Positions 1-6,023 of a stretch of DNA of 7,152 nt are shown here, one piece after another (the first letter of the stretch is position 1; every line of letters starts with the position of its first letter). This stretch comes from Porticoccaceae bacterium (GTDB lineage Bacteria; Pseudomonadota; Gammaproteobacteria; Pseudomonadales; Porticoccaceae), in contig NZJL01000077.1 of NCBI GenBank assembly GCA_002692165.1, forward strand, positions 1 to 7,152. The letters are read 5' to 3'. The notes beneath the pieces were generated by a model, which was given only the letters and a program-made list of their open reading frames with translations, was not told where the DNA came from and made no database searches. Position numbers and translations under genes: made by a program.

Positions 1-203
1 GTGTCTTGATCGAGCAAGCCCAGGATTCGGTCTCGCGGCAACAATTTCCCCCGACTGACATGCCTTTCGCATGAATTGGTACCACCTCCCTTGGCAATGC
101 TTTCAAGTGTCTGATTCAAATCATCAACCTTGGCCTGCATTGCTTTAGCATTGGCGGCAAATTGAGTGCTTTTTACCTTTATTTTGGTCTGAAGAATCGC
201 CAT
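1..203 (-). CDS. liuB: methylcrotonyl-CoA carboxylase carboxyltransferase (beta) subunit, N-terminal part
   Basis: Only the first 67 codons are in the window; the gene continues past the left edge. The frame opens MAILQTKIKVKSTQFAAN and carries a helical stretch (AMQAKVDDLNQTLESIAKGG, about residues 22-41), followed by ERHVSRGKLLPRDRILGLLD near residues 46-65. This layout, including the R(G)KLLPR(D/E)R(I/V) motif, is the usual start of biotin-dependent acyl-CoA carboxyltransferases, and the opening residues fit methylcrotonyl-CoA carboxylase beta rather than propionyl-CoA carboxylase. The family carboxylates 3-methylcrotonyl-CoA to 3-methylglutaconyl-CoA in cytoplasmic leucine breakdown, using CO2 carried on the biotin of the alpha subunit. 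The ATG at 203 lies 11 bases after the stop of isovaleryl-CoA dehydrogenase, so the two are almost certainly co-transcribed. The upstream sequence is purine-rich (AGAGAG) but has no strong ribosome-binding site, which suggests partial coupling to the upstream gene. Catalytic regions are outside the window. Confidence 0.9.
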   Translation of the reverse strand, partial: MAILQTKIKVKSTQFAANAKAMQAKVDDLNQTLESIAKGGGTNSCERHVSRGKLLPRDRILGLLDQD

Positions 204-214
204 TTAATCTCTCT

Positions 215-1384
215 CTAAGCGGTTTGGGAAAAAAGCTCCCTACCTATCAGCATTCTCCTAACCTCGGAAGTACCAGCCCCAATTTCATAGAGCTTGGCAT
301 CCCGTAAAAGTCGACCGGTGACATAGTCATTTGTATAACCATTACCACCTAGAGCTTGAATAGCTTGGAGAGCCATTTGGGTTGCCTTTTCGGCCGTATA
401 AAGAATTCCCGCTGCCGCGTCTTTCCTCGACTCTTGACCCAAGTCACAGGCCTTTGCTACCGCATAAAGATAGGCCCGGGAGGCATTAAGCTCGGCATAC
501 ATATCGGCTATTTTTCCCTGCATTAACTGAAACTCCCCAATCGGTCTACCGAACTGTATACGCTCATGTATATAAGGCAACACTGCATCTAAACAAGCCT
601 GCATTATTCCAACTGGGCCGCCAGAGAGAACGGTTCGCTCGAGATCAAGTCCAGACATAAGAACAGCTACGCCGCGTCCTTCTGCGCCAAGGATGTTTTT
701 TGCAGGGACTTCACAATCTTCGAAAACAAGTTCGCAGGTATTTGAGCCTCGCATACCAAGCTTATCTAATTTCTGAAGACGCGAAAATCCCTCATAATCG
801 CGCTCGACAATAAACGCAGTTATCCCCTCAGATCCGGCCTTGGTGTCGGTTTTTGCATACACTACGTAAGTGTTCGCATCAGGTCCGTTGGTGATCCACA
901 TCTTATTCCCGTTTAGGAGGTAATAGTCTCCCCGATCCTCGGCTTTGAGTTGCATACTTACCACATCACTGCCCGCATTTGGTTCACTCATTGCAAGAGC
1001 GCCTATATGCTCACCGGAACATAATTTGGGAAGATAGGCTAGTTTTTGTTCTTCGTTGCCATTTCTATAGATCTGATTGACACAGAGATTCGAATGAGCA
1101 CCGTAAGACAGACCCACCGACGCCGAGGCCCTCGAGATTTCCTCCATAGCCACGCTGTTAGCAAGATAACTCATATTTGAGCCGCCATATTCCTCACTCA
1201 CTGTGATACCTAGTAAGCCCAAATCTCCAAATTTACGCCATAAATCCATTGGAAATTCATTACTAGCATCAATCTCAGCTGCTCTTGGCATGATCTCCCC
1301 GCTACAAAACTTAAAGACCATCTCGCGTAACATGTCTATATCTTCGCCAAGATTAAAGTTTAACGAGGGGTAACTAGTACTCAT
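215..1384 (-). CDS. liuA: isovaleryl-CoA dehydrogenase
   Basis: This FAD enzyme oxidises isovaleryl-CoA to 3-methylcrotonyl-CoA in leucine catabolism and passes electrons to electron-transfer flavoprotein. I place the start at the ATG at 1384 (389 aa, normal for bacterial members) because a GGAGGC sequence lies 11 bases upstream. The frame stays open 13 more codons to 1423, but those residues ([13 protein letters not shown]) look unlike the family. In the 389-residue numbering, the helical N-terminal domain is about 1-120. Acyl-CoA dehydrogenase signature 1 ([10 protein letters not shown]) is at 131-140, followed by the beta domain with [18 protein letters not shown] near 163-180. Signature 2 ([12 protein letters not shown] with [18 protein letters not shown]) is at 343-374. 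The catalytic base of isovaleryl-CoA dehydrogenases lies in the [12 protein letters not shown] segment, here Glu249; its position in this helix, rather than near the C-terminus as in most acyl-CoA dehydrogenases, supports the isovaleryl assignment. It is the first visible gene of the operon, followed by liuB 11 bases downstream. The reading frame is intact. Confidence 0.95.
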   Translation of the reverse strand: MSTSYPSLNFNLGEDIDMLREMVFKFCSGEIMPRAAEIDASNEFPMDLWRKFGDLGLLGITVSEEYGGSNMSYLANSVAMEEISRASASVGLSYGAHSNLCVNQIYRNGNEEQKLAYLPKLCSGEHIGALAMSEPNAGSDVVSMQLKAEDRGDYYLLNGNKMWITNGPDANTYVVYAKTDTKAGSEGITAFIVERDYEGFSRLQKLDKLGMRGSNTCELVFEDCEVPAKNILGAEGRGVAVLMSGLDLERTVLSGGPVGIMQACLDAVLPYIHERIQFGRPIGEFQLMQGKIADMYAELNASRAYLYAVAKACDLGQESRKDAAAGILYTAEKATQMALQAIQALGGNGYTNDYVTGRLLRDAKLYEIGAGTSEVRRMLIGRELFSQTA

Positions 1385-1395
1385 AAGCTCTTGCT

Positions 1396-1401
1396 GCCTC
1401 C
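1396..1401 (-). promoter_or_regulatory. ribosome-binding site of isovaleryl-CoA dehydrogenase
   Basis: On the minus strand the sequence reads GGAGGC, ending 11 bases before the ATG at 1384. It lies inside the longer open frame that starts at 1423, so it decides in favour of the shorter 389-residue protein. The spacing is slightly longer than optimal. Confidence 0.6.
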
Positions 1402-1520
1402 AAAGAAGGTGACTCTCTATCAAATTTATATAGTTTTAAGATTCCTAGCAGAACTCGGGCGCGTGTCTGAAACCTAATTGGAACTAATACACGCTTAACA
1501 ATAGAATACACGAAAATGAG

Positions 1521-1541
1521 CGTTTTTTAAAAATAATAACG
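1521..1541. promoter_or_regulatory. AT-rich imperfect palindrome upstream of liuA (possible operator)
   Basis: The 21 bases have inverted CGTT/AACG ends around an A/T core. They lie about 140 bases upstream of the liuA start, in the 233-base gap between liuA (minus) and the plus-strand pseudogene. Such a site could bind a repressor of the liu operon, but it does not obviously match a regulator site I know, and an A/T-rich core gives chance symmetry. No convincing -35/-10 pair stands out on the minus strand. The best candidate is TTTAAA, 17 bases, TATTCT (4 of 6 matches each), just downstream of and overlapping this palindrome. The rest of the gap holds nothing I can name. Confidence 0.2.
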
Positions 1542-1617
1542 TTTCATTTGTCCAGAATAACGATCTCTTTGAGGCCCATTGAATCCGAGAGCAAAGCAAA
1601 AGAGTGGGTTTAATTTT

Positions 1618-2847
1618 ATGACCCAGAGGACAGCGATTGAAATAGAAAAGGCAGAACCTCAAAACTCAATTTTACCCGAATATGAGGGCCCTTCCGCATT
1701 ATAGGAAGCTTTGAGGGATTTACACGGCAAGATAATCAGTTCCTCAAATCAAGCGGATAACTCCGGGAGCATTGGAAAAGCAGGTTTCCAAAAAATTGTC
1801 GACACAGGACTCTTAAGAGTACTATACCCGAAAGACCAAGGTGGCGCAGAATATTCTGCGCCTGATATGCTTCCTCTTATCGGGGAAATCGCGAAGGCCG
1901 ATGGCTTGTTCCTTCATGGTCGCCGCAGAGATGCTAGCGATATTTCAATGGTTTTCAAAAGACGTTCGATCGAAAATTTTTAGAAAGAATTGTGGCGTTC
2001 TTGCGCGAGCGCCGCTCACGCCCCAACACGGCATAAAAAAGTTGATGGGGGCTTTTTGGTCAACGGTACCTGGCCATTAGCTAGCGGCTCATATACCGCA
2101 TCCTGATTCATCGTAACCGGTTTCGTTAGAGATGAAAGCGAAGCAAGCAATAAGCAACCGATCGATCAGCCAGAATTGAGAATCTCTCTGATCCTCGGAA
2201 AAAAAGTCAAAAAACTAGACAACTGGTCATCAATCGGATTGAGAGCCACCGAAAGTCATGATGTAAAGATCGAAAATGTATTTGTAACGGATGCCCACAG
2301 TGCCGTTTTTAGCGCAAATTCGCCATACGCCGATGAGGAAGATTTACCAGAAATTGGGCGCGTTTCCTTTTACATATCAATGGGACCTCTACATCTGGGC
2401 GGCATATTAGGAATTACCGAAGCAATGCTGGACGAGCTTATCGAACTTGGCCAGACCAAACGGCCGTTCCTAGATCCGTCAATCGCCTAAAAGGATCATG
2501 CTGATTACCAGCGAAATATTGGGTCTGTGGAAATTCATTTGGCTGCAGGCAAAAATTTCGCAATTGACGAGAGTGATCAAATTTGGGCCGCAGGCGGGAA
2601 GGCATCTTCCATTGAGCGAACCCAATATAGGGCCGCGAACGCATACATGCATGACGAGTGCTCGAAAATCGGTTCGGAAATATTCCGCTTAGGCGGCACG
2701 GGGGTGCTATATAACGACTCAACTCTTCAACGACGGTTTTGTGATCTCACAACCACTTGCCAGCATATTATGGGAGACCAAGAGATTGGGGTATCATTGG
2801 GTGCACCAACGCTCGGCTCAGATGTCGCTGACGCAGAAGCACTTTGA
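1618..2847 (+). pseudogene. decayed DszC-like / type-2 acyl-CoA dehydrogenase family flavoprotein
   Basis: The remains span about 410 codons, the usual length for this family, so nothing large has been lost. The main frame opens with an ATG at 1618 and hits TAG at 1702. It continues with the N-terminal helices (FQKIVDTGLLRVLYPKDQGG, then MLPLIGEIAKADG). A one-base gain near 1908-1912 moves the frame so that MVAAEMLAIFQWFSKDV is read. A one-base loss at or just after the A-run near 2035-2040 restores the first frame, giving VDGGFLVNGTWPLASGS, typical of the family's flavin domain. Then come TGA at 2104, where relatives often have Trp, and TAA at 2488. The C-terminal helical domain follows (IFRLGGTGVLYNDSTLQRRF, then TTTCQHI), which resembles DszC/HsaA-type flavin monooxygenases as much as true dehydrogenases. 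The ancestral substrate cannot be told. With five disruptions using all three stop codons, neither a single sequencing error nor recoding is a good explanation. It is transcribed divergently from liuA. Confidence 0.85.
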
Positions 2848-2914
2848 GTCCCTAAACCCGACTTTTAGAAGCGAAGCTTAGCTTGGTCAGTTGTTTGTAG
2901 TGTTTCGCTTTTAC

Positions 2915-2920
2915 GGAGGG
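2915..2920 (+). promoter_or_regulatory. relict ribosome-binding site before a missing start codon
   Basis: GGAGGG is a strong Shine-Dalgarno sequence. Nine bases downstream is ATT (2930-2932), in the same frame as the signal-peptide-like reading frame. The simplest reading is that ATT was once ATG. An in-frame GTG at 2960 is too far away to use this site. Confidence 0.4.
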
Positions 2921-2929
2921 ACACAGAAC

Positions 2930-3622
2930 ATTCCCTGTAGAATCTATCCTATTAGCTCTGTGAATCTTTGTCTGTTTGCTGCGGTAATCGCAATCATGGT
3001 CAAGCCTTTGCCCATTTATGCTTCAGAAAAGGCGAGCGAACAGCTACATTTTAAACGACTCAAGTATGAGTACCAGAACCGGACATTTGCTTATGTAAGC
3101 ATAAAAAAAGCCTCTGAGGTGCTGAAAAGTGAGCCCTCCGGGGGATTTTTTCAAGCCTAATATGATCTCGAGGCTCTAGGCCAGAGATTTATGCAGGATA
3201 TGCCTTGGCACTAAACTTAGATTATCCGCCGGATTGGTTCACCCTGCTACGCAGCCGACTCGCAGTCCTAGCTGTGACTCTCATAACCATCAGACCCTGA
3301 ATCATTGATCTGGCGTTATTGAGCCCTACATCGAAAAGCTTGACCAATTGAGGGTTATCTCGGATCCTAGGCACAGACTATTTTTTGACGATATTGTCGA
3401 TCAGGAAAAGTTCAGTTGAACGACACTCGTGCAGCAAAAACAGAGGGTTGGGAAAAAGGCGCACGGGTATTACGGGAGTTTATAGAAAACATAAACGTTG
3501 AAGGAATCAGTTCCGCTGCTAACCCTGGCGTTGGCGGGATGTAAATTGGGGTCAGAGCGATTGGCGTTTTGTCACTGTTAAAAAATACTAGATACAAGTT
3601 ACAAGTTACAAGTTACAAGTAA
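2930..3622 (+). pseudogene. probable decayed gene for a secreted protein, family not recognised
   Basis: From ATT at 2930 the frame reads an export-signal-like segment: a short basic start (PCR), a hydrophobic core (VNLCLFAAVIAIMV), and a likely cleavage after LPIYA, followed by SEKASEQLHFKRLKYEYQ. The open frame stops at 3158-3160. Downstream, coding-like stretches appear in shifting frames: RPEIYAGYALALNLDYPPDW (about 3177-3236), YIEKLDQLRVISDPRHRLFF (about 3324-3383), GARVLREFIENINVEGISSA (about 3458-3517), and IGVRAIGVLSLLKNTR (3545-3592), ending at TAA 3620-3622. Each break is a stop or a frame change, so no intact product can be made. If it was one gene, the ancestral protein was about 220-230 residues. 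I do not recognise the family, and part of the stretch could be non-coding. The 861-base gap between the flavoprotein pseudogene and the membrane-protein gene holds only this and the adjoining heptamer repeat. Confidence 0.35.
3593..3620. repeat. four perfect tandem copies of a 7-base unit (TACAAGT)
   Basis: The heptamer TACAAGT is repeated four times with no mismatch or spacer; a partial echo (ACAAG) follows a few bases on, at 3625-3629. It lies 88 bases beyond the stop of the minus-strand membrane-protein gene and at the very end of the decayed plus-strand stretch. A 7-base unit arises readily by polymerase slippage and would shift any reading frame through it. It is too short and has no spacers, so it is not a CRISPR array. 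The 88 bases between it and 3709 contain no clear hairpin terminator. Confidence 0.9.
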
Positions 3623-3708
3623 AAACAAGCGTCATTTAGGTTGCTAAATCAACAGACAGGAAACAGCGACTCAATGGCAAACCTCTTTCACGGACCTAAA
3701 TCGTCGAC

Positions 3709-4560
3709 TCAATCATTTATGTGTGCCGTATCATCTCGCTTAAAAGCCTTATCGAAGATATTTAATTCTATAAAAGCGAATGCCAAAATCCATAAGAAGG
3801 CGTCCCAAAAATCTAGAAAAACTCCGCTGAGACCCCAAAAAATTGCACAACCAAGCAGCAACGAGTAAAGCGCTCCTTTGAAAGCGTTAAGAACAAAAGC
3901 AAGTTGCTTGGTTGACTCGCCTCTTGATTTCATCCAAACATCAAATTCAAGAATTAACACAATCAAGACCCAAGTGCTTGCATTAACAACGTCAGTCCGC
4001 GCCAGATTTTGGGACATCAATAAAGTATGGATATCGGTGATACGATTTGTTTCAGAATCGCGGTACAGTTGTTCACCGCTTACTAAACTTGCGCAGTTTT
4101 GAGCATCGATGGAGGAAAACAAATCGAGACTGTTCATAAATACTAGGTCGTCACTCAGATAAGCACATAAGTCCAAAATTTCAGATGGCTCAAAGGTCTG
4201 CATGCCCGAAAGTCTTATAAGATAACCATAGAGGGCATAAATAACCAATCCATAACAGAGGACTTTTATCCCCCTGATACACCATCTTATTTCGGATTTT
4301 TGCAAAAGTTTACGGGAAAGTACCGAGGTCTCAAGATCAAACATAATTAAAAGCGTGATCCAGGCCAAAGTATCAATCGTGACAGCATAGGCCTCGACGG
4401 CCTGAGCCCATGGTAATCCAGCACTGAAAACATGCTGTGATGCTGCGTAATCTTGGAGAAAATATTGCACAGCGTTAAACCCAAGAAGGGCAAATATACT
4501 GTACTTAAAAATCTTAAACTTAGTAGATAAACCTGCGCTAGCAGAACCCTCAGTCGTCAT
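3709..4560 (-). CDS. six-helix inner-membrane protein of unknown function, coupled to spuC
   Basis: The 283-residue protein is not one I recognise. Hydrophobic segments lie at about 18-36, 57-75, 97-117, 194-210, 226-247 and 250-270. Basic residues cluster at the N-terminus (K14, K16, K19), between helices 2 and 3 (R83, K84, K88, R92, R96), after helix 4 (K211, R213, K218) and at the C-terminus (K271, K274, R275). By the positive-inside rule both ends are cytoplasmic. This puts an acidic loop of about 75 residues (118-193) in the periplasm, with two cysteines (C132, C156) that could form a disulfide. There is no cleavable signal peptide and no ATP-binding or transporter motif that I know. The ATG overlaps the spuC stop by 4 bases (ATGA), so translation is probably coupled. 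Position suggests a role linked to polyamine uptake, export or sensing, but that is inference only. In the Pseudomonas spu locus the gene after spuC encodes a periplasmic polyamine-binding protein, which this is not. Confidence 0.85.
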   Translation of the reverse strand: MTTEGSASAGLSTKFKIFKYSIFALLGFNAVQYFLQDYAASQHVFSAGLPWAQAVEAYAVTIDTLAWITLLIMFDLETSVLSRKLLQKSEIRWCIRGIKVLCYGLVIYALYGYLIRLSGMQTFEPSEILDLCAYLSDDLVFMNSLDLFSSIDAQNCASLVSGEQLYRDSETNRITDIHTLLMSQNLARTDVVNASTWVLIVLILEFDVWMKSRGESTKQLAFVLNAFKGALYSLLLGCAIFWGLSGVFLDFWDAFLWILAFAFIELNIFDKAFKRDDTAHIND

Positions 4561-5930
4561 GCCTCTAGCACGCCATCAGATATCGCATGCAACGTATCAT
4601 CAAGAGACTTCTTGGCCTTGCCAATTAACTCATCAATCTCTGAAGTATTTATCACCAAAGGAGGTGATATGAGCATGGTGTCACCGGTGGCCCGCATAAC
4701 TAACCCATTGGCAGTGCAGAAATCCCTGCACAACGAGCCAGCCTTACCACCCTTCGATATTCGCGTCCGTGCCTTTTTATCTGCTACCAATTCAAGCGCG
4801 CCAATTAAACCCAAACCTCTTACCTCCCCGACCAACGGATGACTTGCAAGTTCCCTCCACCGTGATTGCAGGTATGGTCCCGTGTCATGCGCAACTTTTT
4901 CAACTAATTTTTCTTGCTCAATAATTTCTAAGTTCTTAATGGCAACTGCCGCCGCCGCAGGATGCCCAGAATATGTATATCCATGATTAATTTCTCCGCC
5001 TAACTCCTTTAAAACCTTGGCTACGCGGTCGCTTACAATCACAGCGCCTATTGGTAAGTAACCTGAAGATAGTGCCTTAGCAACAGACATAAAATCAGGT
5101 TCTATCTCGAACGTTTGAGAGCCAAACCAGTTGCCCGTTCGACCAAAGCCACAAATAACCTCATCAGCAACCAATAAGATATCGTATTTCTTGCAGATTC
5201 GTCGAATCTCAGGCCAATAACTGTCAGGAGGAATTATTACACCACCAGCTCCTTGGATTGGTTCGGCAATAAAAGCGGCTACCTTCTCTGCACCGACTTC
5301 GATAATTTTTTCCTCCAGCTGTTGTGCTCGCTGCTTGCCGAATTCTTCCTTAGTTAAGTCACCACCCTCCTCAAACCAATATGGTTGATCAATGTGTTCA
5401 ATCCCCGGAATAGGCAGATTTCCTTGTCTATGCATATATGTCATCCCTCCGAGACTCGCTCCCGCGACGGTCGACCCGTGGTAAGCGTTTTTACGGCTAA
5501 TAATTAGCGACCGTTCCGGTTGTCCTTGGACCGACCAAAAGTGGCGAACCAAACGCAGAACTGTGTCATTCGATTCTGAACCAGACCCAGTAAAAAACAC
5601 ATTATTGAGATGTGAGGGTGCCAAATCTGCCAATTTCTCTGCGAGCTTGATTGCTGGCGGCGTTGTGCACTGGAAAAAACTGTTGTAGTAGGGCAATTCC
5701 ATCATTTGTTGATGGGCTGCATCGGCAAGCTCCTTACGCCCATAACCAACGGCGACGCACCATAGACCGGCCATTCCATCGAGAATCTTATTACCTTCGT
5801 TATCCCACAGATAGACACCATCTGCTTTGCTGATAATGCGAGTGCCACGCTTATTTAGATCACCTTGATCAGTAAACGGATGGAAATGATGCTCTCGATC
5901 GAGCCGTTGAAGTTGGCGTGTGTTGGACAT
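4557..5930 (-). CDS. spuC: putrescine--pyruvate aminotransferase (class III, SpuC-like)
   Basis: This is a full-length (457 aa) PLP-dependent class III aminotransferase. The closest family I recognise is Pseudomonas SpuC, which moves the amino group of putrescine (or related diamines) to pyruvate, giving 4-aminobutanal and alanine. Visible motifs are LWDNEGNKILDGMAGLWCVA at 41-60, the cofactor phosphate-binding FFTGSGSESND (112-122), the ring-stacking AYHGSTVAG (149-157), IAEPIQGAGGVIIPP (221-235), LVADEVICGFGRTG (253-266) with Asp256 for the pyridine nitrogen, and SVAKALSSGYLP (282-293) with Lys285 as the predicted Schiff-base lysine. NHGYTYSGHP (315-324) completes the usual site. All key residues are present. 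AGGAG ends 9 bases before the ATG at 5930. It lies 93 bases after the glutamine synthetase homologue, and its stop overlaps the membrane-protein start. Broader omega-amino acid:pyruvate activity is possible; the amine substrate cannot be fixed from sequence alone. Confidence 0.92.
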   Translation of the reverse strand: MSNTRQLQRLDREHHFHPFTDQGDLNKRGTRIISKADGVYLWDNEGNKILDGMAGLWCVAVGYGRKELADAAHQQMMELPYYNSFFQCTTPPAIKLAEKLADLAPSHLNNVFFTGSGSESNDTVLRLVRHFWSVQGQPERSLIISRKNAYHGSTVAGASLGGMTYMHRQGNLPIPGIEHIDQPYWFEEGGDLTKEEFGKQRAQQLEEKIIEVGAEKVAAFIAEPIQGAGGVIIPPDSYWPEIRRICKKYDILLVADEVICGFGRTGNWFGSQTFEIEPDFMSVAKALSSGYLPIGAVIVSDRVAKVLKELGGEINHGYTYSGHPAAAAVAIKNLEIIEQEKLVEKVAHDTGPYLQSRWRELASHPLVGEVRGLGLIGALELVADKKARTRISKGGKAGSLCRDFCTANGLVMRATGDTMLISPPLVINTSEIDELIGKAKKSLDDTLHAISDGVLEA

Positions 5931-5939
5931 AGCACATTT

Positions 5940-5944
5940 CTCCT
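5940..5944 (-). promoter_or_regulatory. ribosome-binding site of spuC
   Basis: AGGAG on the minus strand, 9 bases before the ATG at 5930. It supports that start. The other nearby ATG, at 5937, is out of frame and too close to this site. Confidence 0.75.
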
Positions 5945-5955
5945 AGATGAACGAC

Positions 5956-5984
5956 ATATTAAACAGAAAATTCAACATTACCAA
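5956..5984 (-). promoter_or_regulatory. candidate sigma-70-type promoter in front of spuC
   Basis: On the minus strand TTGGTA (-35, 4 of 6 matches) and TAATAT (-10, 4 of 6) are separated by 17 bases. The predicted start near 5949 would leave a leader of about 19 bases containing the AGGAG site. It lies in the 93-base gap after the glutamine synthetase gene. If real, spuC and the membrane gene can be expressed separately from the upstream gene. Matches of this strength occur by chance in A/T-rich DNA. Confidence 0.3.
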
Positions 5985-6023
5985 TTTGCTAAAAATCAAT
6001 TAAGCAGAAGTAAACAACATTGA

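Noticed and set aside
1385..1423. Thirteen-codon upstream extension of isovaleryl-CoA dehydrogenase
   Set aside because: The residues are unlike the family, and GGAGGC sits inside this stretch at a usable distance from the ATG at 1384.
1702..2490. Stop-codon recoding or programmed frameshifting in the flavoprotein relic
   Set aside because: All three stop codons occur in the main frame plus two opposite shifts, and no selenocysteine element or slippery-site context is evident; decay is simpler.
2438..2722. Minus-strand open frame of 94 codons
   Set aside because: It lies antisense to the recognisable C-terminal domain of the flavoprotein pseudogene and has no ribosome-binding site or family-like sequence.
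3105..3145. Possible rho-independent terminators (T-run after CCCTCCGGGGG on plus, T-run after CCTCAGAGG on minus)
   Set aside because: Stems are only two to four pairs with poor loops or bulges, and neither is placed just after an intact gene.
3412..3597. Minus-strand open frame of 61 codons
   Set aside because: Low-complexity, proline-rich sequence opposite a more protein-like plus-strand frame; no plausible start signal.
3593..3620. CRISPR-like array
   Set aside because: The unit is 7 bases with no spacers.
3641..4102. Two plus-strand open frames of 75 and 74 codons
   Set aside because: Mostly antisense to the six-helix membrane-protein gene, whose hydrophobic pattern and operon overlap show it to be the real gene.
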